A stretch of DNA of 64,000 bases from Alphaproteobacteria bacterium (GTDB lineage: Bacteria; Pseudomonadota; Alphaproteobacteria; Rickettsiales; UBA1997): positions 62,001 through 126,000 of the forward strand of contig JAGKWR010000001.1 in assembly GCA_021151765.1 (NCBI GenBank), read 5' to 3'. Each line of letters begins with the position of its first letter. Position 1 is the stretch's first letter. Below, piece by piece: positions 9,498 through 19,039 of the stretch. Under the pieces are notes generated by a model. It had not been told where the DNA came from, did not search any database, and was given only the letters and a program-made list of their open reading frames with translations. The position numbers and the translations under genes were made by a program.

Positions 9498-9994
9498 TAA
9501 CGACTCGAACTCAACAGTGATTTAAGCTGCTGCAGTTTCTTCTGAGCACTGCGCAAAACATCTTGCACTTCAATTAAAGATTCTTCATCAAGACCATTTT
9601 CACAAATAAAATCTTCGATCATGAAGTCTTTATCGTCGGGATTTTTTTCGTGAATATTGTTTGCGAAGTCACCATCTAAAATGAAGTCGAGATCTTCATC
9701 TTTATATTCATTTTGTTTGCGTTTTTTAAGCAATTTTTGCAAGCCAGCAATAGTGTAGCCTTCTTCATATAGAAACTGCTTAATACGCTTTAAAACCTTT
9801 AGCTGTTTGTTGTAATAGTAACGTCTTTTTCCGGGGCCAATTTCTGGTTTAATTTGGGGAAATTTTTCTTCCCAAAAGCGAATTACGTGAGTTTCTACTT
9901 TCAACTCCCGCGCGACTTCGCCGATTGATCTTTTGCGATCTACACCCAAATCGTCAGCTAATTTTTCTAATTCACGAGCAATATCATTTGGCAT
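9497..9994 (-). CDS. MerR-family transcriptional regulator
   Basis: A 165-residue protein with an N-terminal winged helix of the MerR type: SIGEVARELKVETHVIRFWE (about residues 23-42) followed by GKRRYYYNKQLKVLKRIKQF and a second helix pair GYTIAGLQKLLKK. The C-terminal half is strongly acidic (DEDLDFILDGDF) and ends in a short helix; no metal-binding cysteine pair is present, so it is probably not a metal sensor. Standalone MerR proteins of this layout are common in alphaproteobacteria, often near ihfA. The target is unknown. Confidence 0.85.
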   Translation of the reverse strand: MPNDIARELEKLADDLGVDRKRSIGEVARELKVETHVIRFWEEKFPQIKPEIGPGKRRYYYNKQLKVLKRIKQFLYEEGYTIAGLQKLLKKRKQNEYKDEDLDFILDGDFANNIHEKNPDDKDFMIEDFICENGLDEESLIEVQDVLRSAQKKLQQLKSLLSSSR

Positions 9995-9997
9995 ATT

Positions 9998-11053
9998 TTA
10001 GACAAAATGTTTTTTATATTCCGATGCCAGATTCTTGACAATTACACCGCTGATTGCAGTAAGCGGAACTGCAAGCAAAATTCCAATAAAGCCAAATAAA
10101 GCTCCGAAGAAAAATAAACCAAAAATTAACCACAGCGGATGAACACCAATACGCGATCCGACCAATTTTGGCGTTAAAATATTTGATTCCAAAACCTGTC
10201 CCACCAAGAAAACTAAAGAAACTAGTCCGATATTTCCGAAATCAAAACCCCATTGAAATAAAGCGACGATTATTGCAGTTGTGACACCAATCAACATGCC
10301 AACGTAGGGAATAAAAACCAACATACCGGTGGCAAAACCTATCAAAAAGCCGAAGTTCAAACCAGTGCAGCTCAATAAAGCAGCATAAATTATACCCAAC
10401 ATCAGACAAACGTGGAACTGACCACGAATATAGCCTGACATTGTTTTATCTATTTCTGTAAAAACTTTTCTGAGCGCCATTTCCTCGGATCTTGGTAAAT
10501 ATTCGTCAATTTTGTCGATAATTTTTTCCCAATCACACAAGAAATAGAACAGTAAAATTGGCATTATGAAAATAATCGAAATCAAATCGAATATTACCGA
10601 TGTCGAATTTATAGCACCGTTAATCAAGTCTTTCGAAAAGCTTATAGCTTTTTCTTGGAATTCAGATTTAGAAAGTAGATCAGAGAAATTAGCTTCTGGC
10701 GAGAAACCAAATCCGATTAAAATATCCGAAATTTTTGGATAAAAATCTGCGATAAAAATTTTCCAATAAGCTGGAACACTATTGGCAAAATCAAGCAATT
10801 GCGAGAAGATCACCGGAAAAATCAACATTCCCGCACTGATCAATGTAGAAAAAAACAAGCCCATAATTAATGCAGTAGCACGCAATCTACTCATTTTATA
10901 TTTGCGATGAAATCTATCGACCAACGGATTCAGAAAATAAGCAATTACTACCGACAAAATGAAAGGCGTTAGAACTGATCTAACAGCATAAAAGATAGCA
11001 ATTATTATGGCGATTATGACTGTAAAAATTACAATCTTTTCTTTCAGTTTCAT
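9998..11053 (-). CDS. AI-2E family transporter / PerM-like permease
   Basis: A 351-residue multi-span membrane protein with the family pattern: an N-terminal pair of spans (VLTPFILSVVIAYFLNPLVD), a large periplasmic segment, then several C-terminal spans with GFLIGFATGMLVFIPYVG and SRIGVHPLWLIFGLFFFG. Family members are exporters of poorly defined substrate; the quorum-signal name is historical. It overlaps the preceding DUF2066 gene by 4 nt, and this pair divergent from purM is a familiar alphaproteobacterial arrangement, though the usual Hda-like gene downstream is replaced by the MerR gene. Confidence 0.92.
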   Translation of the reverse strand: MKLKEKIVIFTVIIAIIIAIFYAVRSVLTPFILSVVIAYFLNPLVDRFHRKYKMSRLRATALIMGLFFSTLISAGMLIFPVIFSQLLDFANSVPAYWKIFIADFYPKISDILIGFGFSPEANFSDLLSKSEFQEKAISFSKDLINGAINSTSVIFDLISIIFIMPILLFYFLCDWEKIIDKIDEYLPRSEEMALRKVFTEIDKTMSGYIRGQFHVCLMLGIIYAALLSCTGLNFGFLIGFATGMLVFIPYVGMLIGVTTAIIVALFQWGFDFGNIGLVSLVFLVGQVLESNILTPKLVGSRIGVHPLWLIFGLFFFGALFGFIGILLAVPLTAISGVIVKNLASEYKKHFV

Positions 11054-12177
11054 TGAATATTTGTTTGAGTATTTTGCATTGGCGAAACCGCAGAAATAGA
11101 GACTAAATAAGAATTATCGCTTTTTTGAGTGAGCGCTAACCCAATTTTAGCAAACGCAGAAATTATATCTGGATCAGAACCAGAATAATCAACTTCAACT
11201 TTTACATAATCTTTTGAAATGGCTTCGATATTCATTTGATTGATTAAATTGCTGTTTTCAATTTTGTTTTTCAGCATTTTCCAGTTACCAAAACTACTAA
11301 TTTGAACCTCAAGTTTTACAGAGTTGGCGGACTTATTTCCTTTATCTTTTTGGCTTGAAACTAAATATTCCAAAGTTTTGTCCGCTACTTTATCAATCAA
11401 GCCCTGATAACTTAAGCGATTGACATTAACGAAACTGAGCTTGACCTGTTTTCTTTGCAATTTTCTGATATTTTTTACCGTAATGCTGACTTTGTTTTCA
11501 ATATCGTCAAAATAGAAAAATAGCACATACGCACCGACTGTTTTGTAACGTGCAAAAAGTGGCTCAATTTGTGAATATTCCAATTTTTCAACATTTTCTT
11601 GGTTGATCATCGAAACATTACTCAGATCTGAATCAGGAATAATGAAATTGTTTAAAGATTTATTTTTCAAAGCCTTACCCACTGCGGCTTTCCATTCATT
11701 TACATCTTCCCAAAGTATCATTTGATAGGAATCCTCACCAGCATTACGTTTCACCATTTTTACTGGTAAAACTAGGAAAGAGTCTTCGACTGCTACACCT
11801 CTTTTAACAGACTTCTTGTTCAAGAAACTATCAACAGCACTACGAGCAAATAGAATATTGAAAGTTGCCGAATAGTTACTGCCAGCGATTTTTTCTTCGG
11901 CAATTTGTTCCGAACGCACCATATCAAAAATTTCGTCATTACTTGCATCGTTTGCAATAGATGTCGAAAGAGCAAGACGAGTCAACAAAGTAGTAAAAGC
12001 ATCACGACGAGCGTTATTAGTAACAATATTTTTTGCTTCTCCTGCGGACTTAGAAGATGCAGAAGCCGTAACACCTGAAATCATATAATTATCAGATGAT
12101 TCCGCCAATGCAGCATTTGCCAGGAACGAAAGACTCAATAATGCAAAAGTAAAAAAGACTTTTAGTCGTCTAAACAT
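11050..12177 (-). CDS. DUF2066-type periplasmic protein
   Basis: A 375-residue protein with a Sec signal peptide (hydrophobic core FFTFALLSLSFLANAALA, cleavage likely after ALA near residue 25). The early mature region, ARRDAFTTLLTRLAL followed later by EEKIAGSNYSATFNILF, is like DUF2066 proteins found next to AI-2E permeases and purM in alphaproteobacteria. The function of the family is unknown. The context suggests an envelope role alongside the permease it overlaps. Family assignment is by pattern and synteny rather than a motif. Confidence 0.7.
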   Translation of the reverse strand: MFRRLKVFFTFALLSLSFLANAALAESSDNYMISGVTASASSKSAGEAKNIVTNNARRDAFTTLLTRLALSTSIANDASNDEIFDMVRSEQIAEEKIAGSNYSATFNILFARSAVDSFLNKKSVKRGVAVEDSFLVLPVKMVKRNAGEDSYQMILWEDVNEWKAAVGKALKNKSLNNFIIPDSDLSNVSMINQENVEKLEYSQIEPLFARYKTVGAYVLFFYFDDIENKVSITVKNIRKLQRKQVKLSFVNVNRLSYQGLIDKVADKTLEYLVSSQKDKGNKSANSVKLEVQISSFGNWKMLKNKIENSNLINQMNIEAISKDYVKVEVDYSGSDPDIISAFAKIGLALTQKSDNSYLVSISAVSPMQNTQTNIQ

Positions 12178-12198
12178 AAGGAAAATAGATATTCTAAA

Positions 12199-12227
12199 TT
12201 GACATTGGATTTGCGCCCAAGTAAAAT
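12199..12227 (+). promoter_or_regulatory. Strong sigma70-type promoter for purM
   Basis: TTGACA (12199-12204), a 17-nt spacer, then TAAAAT (12222-12227): a perfect -35 box and a one-mismatch -10 box at ideal spacing. Transcription would start near 12234, leaving a leader of about 87 nt before purM. This is the clearest housekeeping promoter I found in the window. Confidence 0.7.
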
Positions 12228-12235
12228 TTTAACAA

Positions 12236-12292
12236 CTTCGTATGGCTCACGAAGCCATGTCCGACAATACTTCACGCAAGTTAATTATTGCG
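12236..12292 (+). promoter_or_regulatory. Structured purM 5' leader with two competing hairpins
   Basis: CTTCGT (12236-12241) can pair with ACGAAG (12249-12254), while ATGGCT (12242-12247) can pair with AGCCAT (12253-12258). The two stems overlap and exclude each other. A third stem, CGCAA/TTGCG (12275-12279/12288-12292), follows before the purM start. The layout is compatible with a leader switch, but it matches no riboswitch I know and stems of 5-6 bp can arise by chance. Confidence 0.3.
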
Positions 12293-12320
12293 AGAAAAAA
12301 ATCCATTCAAATCTCTTAAA

Positions 12321-13313
12321 ATGTCTTTGAACTACAAACAAGCTGGTGTTGATATCGACGCAGGAAACGAATTAGTTAACCGCATCAAACCTTTCGCTAA
12401 AGCAACAAAACGCATCGGCGCTGATTCTGATTTGGGCGGCTTTGGTGCGCTTTTCGATCTTAAAAAATGCAACTTCAAAGATCCGGTTTTGGTTTCTTCA
12501 ACTGATGGTGTAGGCACAAAATTAAAAGTCGCGATCGACTCTAACAAACACGATACTATCGGAATTGACTTAGTTGCAATGTCGGTAAACGACCTTGTTG
12601 TTCAAGGTGCAGAACCACTTTTTTTCTTAGATTATTTCGCTTGTTCCAAGCTTGAAGTTGAAGTTGCAGCTGACGTAGTCAAAGGAATTGCTGACGGCTG
12701 TAAACTTGCTGGCTGCGCTTTAATTGGCGGTGAAACTGCCGAAATGCCAGGAATGTACAAAGCAGGTGATTACGATTTAGCCGGTTTTGCTGTTGGCGCT
12801 GTTGAACGCGATCAAATTTTGCCGAAAGAAACAGTTAAAGGTGATGTACTTTTAGGCCTTAAATCTAGCGGCTTGCATTCAAATGGTTATTCTTTGGCGC
12901 GCTATATTTTATCACAAAATAACGTGAATTTTTCGGATAAATATTCTGAAGACAAAACCGTCGCTGATTTGCTTTTAACTCCGACAAAAATCTACGTAAA
13001 ATCTTGTCTTGAAGCAATCAAAACTGGCAAAGTTAAAGCGCTTTCACACATTACTGGCGGCGGTTTGACAGAAAACTTACCACGCGTTTTAAGCAAAAAT
13101 GTGACTCCAAAAATCGATTACACTTCATGGACTCGCCCTGAAATTTTCGATTTTTTACAAAAACTCGGAAACGTTAAAGACGAAGAAATGCACCGCACTT
13201 TCAACTGCGGAATTGGCATGGTTTTGGTTGTTGCCAAAGGCGATGAAGCAGAAGTTGCCGCTGTTTTAAAACAAATGGGCGAAGAAGTTTTTGTAATCGG
13301 AGAATTAGTTTAG
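12321..13313 (+). CDS. purM: Phosphoribosylformylglycinamidine cyclo-ligase
   Basis: PurM closes the imidazole ring to give AIR in de novo purine synthesis, using ATP. The open frame begins at 12288, but family proteins begin with the [15 protein letters not shown] segment, so ATG 12321 is chosen, giving 330 residues. Hallmarks: [12 protein letters not shown] near residue 55, [15 protein letters not shown] near 133, [13 protein letters not shown] near 245 and the C-terminal FNCGIGM. purN, the usual neighbour, is absent; instead an ileS 3' fragment starts 2 nt after the stop. With guaB present, purine synthesis is at least partly retained. Confidence 0.97.
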   Translation: MSLNYKQAGVDIDAGNELVNRIKPFAKATKRIGADSDLGGFGALFDLKKCNFKDPVLVSSTDGVGTKLKVAIDSNKHDTIGIDLVAMSVNDLVVQGAEPLFFLDYFACSKLEVEVAADVVKGIADGCKLAGCALIGGETAEMPGMYKAGDYDLAGFAVGAVERDQILPKETVKGDVLLGLKSSGLHSNGYSLARYILSQNNVNFSDKYSEDKTVADLLLTPTKIYVKSCLEAIKTGKVKALSHITGGGLTENLPRVLSKNVTPKIDYTSWTRPEIFDFLQKLGNVKDEEMHRTFNCGIGMVLVVAKGDEAEVAAVLKQMGEEVFVIGELV

Positions 13314-13315
13314 TT

Positions 13316-14128
13316 ATGTTGATTGATCGCAAAATTTCAGTTCATCTTCAAGATTTCCCGGACGTGTCTTTTTTGTCTGACGAAAAAGAACTCGTCGCCG
13401 ACATGGATTTAGTCAGAAGCATTGCTTCCACAGCTTTGTCGATTCGTGATAACAAAAATTTGCGTGTGCGTTTGCCACTGAAATCACTAACTTTAATTGG
13501 AAAAAATGCCGTACGTATTTTGCCTTTCAAGGAAGTGATTGCTGACGAGGTCAACGTTAAATCAATCGAAATTAAAGAAGAAATTTCTGAACTTGCTGAA
13601 TTAAAATTGCAGATCAACTTCAAAAAAATCGGCGCAAAATACGGCGCGAAAATCAAAGAAATTACTGCAGCCAGCAAAAGTGGTGATTGGAAAAAAATCG
13701 CCGAAAATGAAATTGAAATTGCTGGCGTAAAATTAGTTGATGACGAGTTTGAAATTAAACTCACAACTAAAAATTCTGACGAAAAAAAGTTCGCCATTTT
13801 GCCACTTCCAACCAACGATTATTTAGTTCAACTCGATATTGAAGTTACTAAAGATTTGGAAGATGAAGGCATCGCTCGCGACATCGTGCGCGCTGTGCAA
13901 CAAAACCGCAAAGATGCTGATTTAAACATTTCCGATCACATCAATTTGCAAATTTTCGCTGACAATTCACGTATTTTGGAAGTTGCTAAATCTTTTGAAA
14001 ATTACATCTGTGAGCAAGTCCTAGCTGACTCTCTGACTTGCACTTCTGAAGCTTCGGCAGTGAAAAATTCTACGAGATTTTCTTTCGAAAATAAATTAGA
14101 TGATGGTGATTTGATTGTCGGATTCTAG
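13316..14128 (+). pseudogene. ileS: Detached C-terminal quarter of isoleucyl-tRNA synthetase
   Basis: The 270-residue frame matches only the end of IleRS: the part of the anticodon-binding region starting SVHLQDFPD, the VRSIASTALSIRDNKNLRVRLPL helix, and the tail with LDIEVTKDLEDEGIARDIV and VQQNRKDADLNISD. A full enzyme is about 900-1100 residues; the Rossmann domain, HIGH and KMSKS motifs and editing domain are missing, and purM occupies the upstream sequence. The frame is intact, with its own ATG 2 nt after the purM stop. It may be a rearrangement remnant, a split-gene half, or an assembly join. No stop codons or frameshifts interrupt it. Confidence 0.8.
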
Positions 14129-14130
14129 TG

Positions 14131-14173
14131 CCGTCATCCCGTCATCCTCGACGCTAAAGCGTCAAGGATGACG
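14131..14173. repeat. Palindromic CGTCATCC element, probably a bidirectional terminator
   Basis: CGTCATCCT (14140-14148) pairs with AGGATGACG (14165-14173); after one C/A mismatch an inner GACGC/GCGTC stem closes on a TAAA loop. A direct copy of CGTCATCC stands just before it (14132-14139). The form resembles the GTCATCC/GGATGAC palindromes scattered through many alphaproteobacterial and rickettsial genomes. It lies between the convergent ileS fragment and lysC, where it can end transcription from both sides. Confidence 0.6.
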
Positions 14174-14188
14174 TTTGTGTCTGGTGAT

Positions 14189-15424
14189 TTATTTATCCAA
14201 CTCAAAAGCAGTGTGAAGCACACGCACAGCCAACTCGCCATATTCTTTAGCGATCAAAACGGAAATTTTGATTTCAGAAGTTGAAATCAAAGAAATGTTA
14301 ATTCCTTTATCAGCCAAAGTTTTGAACATTGTGTGAGCAACGCCTGAATGGCTGATCATGCCAACGCCGATTACGGAAATTTTGGCGATATTTTCGTCAA
14401 ATTTTACTTCTTCATATTTGGCTTCTGACTTAACAGAATCGATCGCCAATTTAGCTCTTTCCAACTCTTCTTTGCTAGTTGTGAAAGTAACGTCCGTGAA
14501 ACCTTCTTCTGAAATATTTTGCACGATCATATCAACGTTGACTTCGGCTTGAGCCAAAGCGCCAAAAATTGATGCCGACAAACCCGGACGATCAGGAACT
14601 TTAGTAATTGTAATTCTCACATCGTTTTTGCTGTAGCTAATTCCAGTAATTAAACGCTTTTCCATGACTTCCTCATTATTGTTAACCAAGACAGTTCCTG
14701 AAGTTTCAGTTGTCTCAGCAAAAGTTGATAAAACGCGAACGCGCACATTATGTGCCATCGCCATTGCAACAGAGCGGGTTTGCAGAACTTTCGATCCGCT
14801 GTAAGCCATCTCTAACATTTCTTCGTAAGTAACTTTATCGAGCTTTTGCGCTTTGTCAGTGATGCGCGGATCGGTTGTGTAAACACCGTCAACGTCAGTA
14901 TAAATATCGCAACGATCAGCTTTAATTGCTGCGGCGACTGCAACTGCTGAAGTGTCAGAACCACCACGACCCAAAGTGCTGATGCGCTTTGATGCAACGT
15001 GAATTCCTTGGAAACCAGCAACTACAACAACATCGTATTTTTTCATCGCTTCCAAAATTGCGGTGCCGTCAATTTCATCGATACGCGCTTTGCTGTGAAC
15101 ATCATCAGTTGTAACTGGAACTTGCCAGCCCAAGAATGAACGTGCTTTGTAACCAATTGATTGCAATTCCAAAGCCAACAATCCGCAAGTAACTTGCTCG
15201 CCAGTTGCGGCAACTGAATCATATTCTGCCAAGGCATCTTGCGTGGTTAAAGTTGAAACTTGATTGCAATAATCAACTAGTTGGTTGGTCACGCCAGACA
15301 TAGCCGACACAACAACCACAACTTTATTTCCAAGATCGATTTCTTGTTTAACTTTTTTCGCAACATTTTTGATGCGGGCAATATCGCCAACTGACGTACC
15401 GCCAAATTTTTGAACTACTAACAT
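14189..15424 (-). CDS. lysC: Aspartate kinase
   Basis: LysC phosphorylates aspartate, the first step towards lysine, DAP, threonine and methionine. The frame opens at 15550, but the family start MLVVQKFGGTSVGD is at 15424, giving 411 residues, the standard alphaproteobacterial length. The kinase core has KFGGTSVGD at 5-13, LGRGGSDTSAVAVAAA near 170 and the DVDGVYTTDPR stretch; two ACT domains follow (RITITKVPDRPGLSASIF and KISVIGVGMISHSGVA), which normally mediate feedback by lysine or threonine. It is transcribed alone, convergent to the purM unit. Confidence 0.97.
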   Translation of the reverse strand: MLVVQKFGGTSVGDIARIKNVAKKVKQEIDLGNKVVVVVSAMSGVTNQLVDYCNQVSTLTTQDALAEYDSVAATGEQVTCGLLALELQSIGYKARSFLGWQVPVTTDDVHSKARIDEIDGTAILEAMKKYDVVVVAGFQGIHVASKRISTLGRGGSDTSAVAVAAAIKADRCDIYTDVDGVYTTDPRITDKAQKLDKVTYEEMLEMAYSGSKVLQTRSVAMAMAHNVRVRVLSTFAETTETSGTVLVNNNEEVMEKRLITGISYSKNDVRITITKVPDRPGLSASIFGALAQAEVNVDMIVQNISEEGFTDVTFTTSKEELERAKLAIDSVKSEAKYEEVKFDENIAKISVIGVGMISHSGVAHTMFKTLADKGINISLISTSEIKISVLIAKEYGELAVRVLHTAFELDK

Positions 15425-15604
15425 TTTGGTAGATATTTTTTGAGAGAAGAGAACTGCAAGCCGAGAAGCTGATTCCTTACTTATTTTCGGAATTTCTATC
15501 ACGAGACAATTTTTTTCAAGAAAAGAAATTGATTTATCGCGCTGCCACAAATATTTATTAAGGGCAAATCCAACTTAATTCCCCAACTAAATCTCAACTT
15601 ACTC

Positions 15605-17530
15605 ATGCAACTATTTAGAAAGCTTGCCAATAATATTCTTTTCAAAATTTTCTTAGCCTTTATCGCTCTAAGCTTCGTCTTATTCGGCATCAGTGGTTTT
15701 ATTTTAAACGGACCAAATGGTTGGGTAGCAAAAATTGGTAACAAAACCATCAGCATTTCAGATTTTAATCAAGAATTGCAAAAAACTCGTGAGATGATTT
15801 TAAGTGGCAATAACAGTGAAGAAGCCGCTAAATATCTAGATTCAGATCAATTCAAATCTGATATTTTAGGTCGTATGGTTAACGCAATTATCATCGAAAA
15901 ATTACGCGAAGATTACGGCGTACAAGCTAGCGAAAAATTAATTTTAGAAGCCATCGCCAAAGACAAGAATTTCAAAGGTGCGGACGGTAAATTTGATCGC
16001 AAAGCTTTCCAAAATTTCTTGGCTAAAAATGGTTTGGATGAAGCAAAATACTTGAATTTAATTCAAACTGATGTTGCTGCCACAATGTTGATTCAAAGTT
16101 TGGCTTTAGTTGCTCCAATCAACGAAAAAGAAGTAATTGCTCAAGAAGAATTTAAACAAGAAAAACGCTTTGCTGACGTAATCAAAATTTCAAATAAAGA
16201 TGTTGGTAAAGTTGCAGCGCCAACAGACGCCGAACTTAATCAATTTTTTGAAAGCAACAAAAAATCTTACGCCGCACCAGAATTACGCAAAGTTTCTTAT
16301 TTACGTTTTTCAGCTCGTGACTTCGCTAAAGATTTAGAAATCAAAGATGAAGAATTGGCTGCCGAATATGAAAAGAATAAAGATAAAATGCAGAAACCAG
16401 AAAGCAGAAATCTTTATCACGTTTTATTCGACAAAGAAGAAGATGCTAAAAATTTCATCACTAAACTTGATGCTGCAGATAAATCAAAAGCTGATGTGGC
16501 TTTCTTAAAATTGGCTAAAGAACTTCAAAATAAAGACGCCAAAGCAGTTACTTTGAAAAACGTTACTCAAAAAGATTTGATCGCTGAATTATCAAATCCA
16601 GTTTTCAAACTTGCTGTTGGTCAACATTCGGAAGCTTTGAAAAGCCCACTTGGCTTTCACGTATTTTTGTTAAATGAAATTAAAAAAAGCGAACCAATCA
16701 CTTTTGCTGAAGCCAAAGAACAAATCAAATCTGAGCTTGCGAAAAATCGCGAAGAGAAATTTATGCAAACTAAAATTTCTGAAATTGACGATGCTATCTT
16801 AGCAACAAATTCACTTTCTGAAGTAGCAAAAAAATTCAATATTTCTGCTAATTTAGATAGCGTAGAAATCAGCGCTGATGGCAAAAGAACTGATGGGGAG
16901 GTTCCTTTCGCTCTGAAAAATTTAGATAATTTCGTACAAAATTCTTTCGCGTTGAAAAAAGGTGAATCTTCAAAATTATTCTTCGCTAAAACTTCAAAAG
17001 AATATTATGCTGTTAAAGCTGAAGAAGTCACATTGGCTCACGATCGCACTTTGGAAGAAGTTAAATCGCAAGTTGTGTCTGATTTAACCAAAGTAAATCA
17101 AGCAAAAGCCGTAGAAAATTTAGCAAAATCAGTAATTGAAGAATTACGCGCTAATCCGCAAAAACTCAGCGACATAGCAAAAAAACACAAGCTTGCTGTC
17201 GAAAAAAACAAACAATTTTCACGCTTTGCTTACATTAATTATCAAGGTCATCAAATCCCTTACGTTGATAAATTCTCATCTGCTTTGTTTGATCTAAACA
17301 AAGAAGGCGAAATCAGCACAGCCGTTCAAGTTGGTAATGATGAATTCGCTGTTGGTATTTTACGTTCCGTACAAAAAGGTGTAGTTTCTGAAAAAGATCT
17401 ACAAAACGCGAAAGCTCAAGCAGCTGAAGGTTTCAGAACTGATGTTTTACAAGCTTATAACTCTTTCGTTATGAAAAAATATCCTGTGAAAGTTAACGAC
17501 AAAGTCATGGGCAAAAAAGAACAAAAATAA
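15605..17530 (+). CDS. SurA/PpiD-type peptidyl-prolyl isomerase, membrane anchored
   Basis: A 641-residue periplasmic folding factor with one N-terminal anchor (about residues 13-34, ILFKIFLAFIALSFVLFGIS), a SurA-N-like helical domain (GNKTISISDFNQELQ onwards), a parvulin domain at about 265-360 (RNLYHVLFDKEEDAKNF and LKSPLGFHVFLLNEIKKSEP) and a long C-terminal helical part. This is the PpiD layout. In alphaproteobacteria ppiD commonly precedes trpE, as here; the trpE start overlaps its stop. The parvulin core is weakly conserved, so it may act more as a chaperone than an isomerase. Confidence 0.9.
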   Translation: MQLFRKLANNILFKIFLAFIALSFVLFGISGFILNGPNGWVAKIGNKTISISDFNQELQKTREMILSGNNSEEAAKYLDSDQFKSDILGRMVNAIIIEKLREDYGVQASEKLILEAIAKDKNFKGADGKFDRKAFQNFLAKNGLDEAKYLNLIQTDVAATMLIQSLALVAPINEKEVIAQEEFKQEKRFADVIKISNKDVGKVAAPTDAELNQFFESNKKSYAAPELRKVSYLRFSARDFAKDLEIKDEELAAEYEKNKDKMQKPESRNLYHVLFDKEEDAKNFITKLDAADKSKADVAFLKLAKELQNKDAKAVTLKNVTQKDLIAELSNPVFKLAVGQHSEALKSPLGFHVFLLNEIKKSEPITFAEAKEQIKSELAKNREEKFMQTKISEIDDAILATNSLSEVAKKFNISANLDSVEISADGKRTDGEVPFALKNLDNFVQNSFALKKGESSKLFFAKTSKEYYAVKAEEVTLAHDRTLEEVKSQVVSDLTKVNQAKAVENLAKSVIEELRANPQKLSDIAKKHKLAVEKNKQFSRFAYINYQGHQIPYVDKFSSALFDLNKEGEISTAVQVGNDEFAVGILRSVQKGVVSEKDLQNAKAQAAEGFRTDVLQAYNSFVMKKYPVKVNDKVMGKKEQK

Positions 17531-19038
17531 TGTATAATTTAAACCAAGATGAATTTGATCGCGCCGTGGCAAAACATGGCGCGACTTTGCTTTACAAAAA
17601 AATTCCTGCCGACACCATCACGCCAGTTCTGGCTTCGTTGAAGCTTTCGCAACATTTAGCGCAAGAAACTAGTCACAATTTTTTGTTTGAATCTGCTGAA
17701 AAAGGTAACAATAAAGGTCGCTTTTCCGTCATCGGTTTGATGCCCGATTTAGCTTGGAAATGCGTTGGTGAACAATCATTTATCAACCAAGATTTTGCAA
17801 AAAATCCGCAAGATTTTACGTCACAAAATGGCAATCCAATTCAAAATTTGCGCCAACTAATCAAAGATTGTCAAATCGATTGGAGTGATTTGAATTACAT
17901 TTCTGGCAATCTGCCGGCAATCTGCGCCGGCATTTTCGGTTACATGACTTACGACATGGTGCGTTTGATGGAAAAAATCCCGAGTCGTAATTTGCCGGAC
18001 GATTTGCAAATTCCCGACAGCATTTTTATTCGTCCGCAAATTTTGTTGATCTTCGACAATTTGTTCGACTGCCTTTTAATCTGCGCGCCGAACTTTCGCG
18101 GTGAAACTTTTGCACAATTAAGTGATAAAATTTCTTTGATCGAAACTGCTTTAAAAAAGCCATTTGTCGCACCAGAATCACAAAATATCGAAAATCAATT
18201 CAACTTCGTTTCTAACTGCTCGGAAGTTGAATATTGTGCTGCTGTCGAACAAGCTAAAAAATACATTACTGACGGCGATATTTTCCAAGTTTTGCCTTCG
18301 CAAAGATTCACTTCTGATTTCAATCCACAAATTTCGGAATTCACTTTTTATCGCGCTTTACGCTCAGTTAATCCTTCGCCATTTTTATTTTATTTGAAGT
18401 TTCCCGACTTTTGTTTGATTGGCTCAAGCCCAGAAATTATGGTTTCAGCGCGCAACAAAAAAATCACTATTCGTCCTTTGGCCGGCACGCGCAAACGCGG
18501 TAAAAATGCCGAAGAAGATCAAAAAATTGCTCAAGATTTGCTGCAAGACGAAAAAGAAATCGCCGAACATTTAATGCTGATTGACCTTGGTCGCCACGAT
18601 GTTGGTCGCGTTTCCAAGCCAGCTTCTGTTGTGGTTACGGAAAAAATGGTAATCGAAAATTATTCGCACGTCATGCATATTTCTTCAAATGTCGAAGGCA
18701 TTTTGCGTGATGATGTTGATGCTTTAGATGCTTTGATTTCGGGCTTTCCCGCCGGTACAGTTTCTGGTGCACCGAAAATTCGCGCCATGGAAATTATCGA
18801 AGAAATCGAAAAAGTTCGCCGTAGTTTTTACGCCGGTTGCGTTGGTTATTTCGCTGCAAATGGCGACATGGAAACTTGCATCACACTTCGTTCAGCTTTG
18901 CTTAAGAATGGTAAAATTTACTTACAATCCGGCGCTGGTGTAGTTTTTGATTCTGATCCCAAATCAGAATATCAAGAATGCATCAACAAAGCGATGGGTT
19001 TGGTTAAAGCCTGCGAAAAAATTAAAGATTTCATTTAA
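17530..19038 (+). CDS. trpE: Anthranilate synthase component I
   Basis: TrpE converts chorismate to anthranilate with ammonia from TrpG. The 502-residue protein has the chorismate-binding core: GDIFQVLPSQRF, IRPLAGTRKRGKNAEED, LIDLGRHDVGRVSKP, FPAGTVSGAPKIRAMEI and SFYAGCVGYF. The N-terminal part has the ESAEKGNNKGRFSVIG pattern, near the tryptophan feedback site. The glutamine amidotransferase trpG, usually next, is not here; the following gene is an efflux channel, so trpG must be elsewhere or the enzyme uses free ammonia. Tryptophan synthesis is unusual in strongly reduced Rickettsiales. Confidence 0.95.
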   Translation: MYNLNQDEFDRAVAKHGATLLYKKIPADTITPVLASLKLSQHLAQETSHNFLFESAEKGNNKGRFSVIGLMPDLAWKCVGEQSFINQDFAKNPQDFTSQNGNPIQNLRQLIKDCQIDWSDLNYISGNLPAICAGIFGYMTYDMVRLMEKIPSRNLPDDLQIPDSIFIRPQILLIFDNLFDCLLICAPNFRGETFAQLSDKISLIETALKKPFVAPESQNIENQFNFVSNCSEVEYCAAVEQAKKYITDGDIFQVLPSQRFTSDFNPQISEFTFYRALRSVNPSPFLFYLKFPDFCLIGSSPEIMVSARNKKITIRPLAGTRKRGKNAEEDQKIAQDLLQDEKEIAEHLMLIDLGRHDVGRVSKPASVVVTEKMVIENYSHVMHISSNVEGILRDDVDALDALISGFPAGTVSGAPKIRAMEIIEEIEKVRRSFYAGCVGYFAANGDMETCITLRSALLKNGKIYLQSGAGVVFDSDPKSEYQECINKAMGLVKACEKIKDFI

Positions 19039-19039
19039 A

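Noticed and set aside
13348..13815. 155-codon antisense frame over the IleRS fragment
   Set aside because: Low-complexity Ser/Phe-rich translation typical of antisense to Lys/Glu-rich coding sequence.
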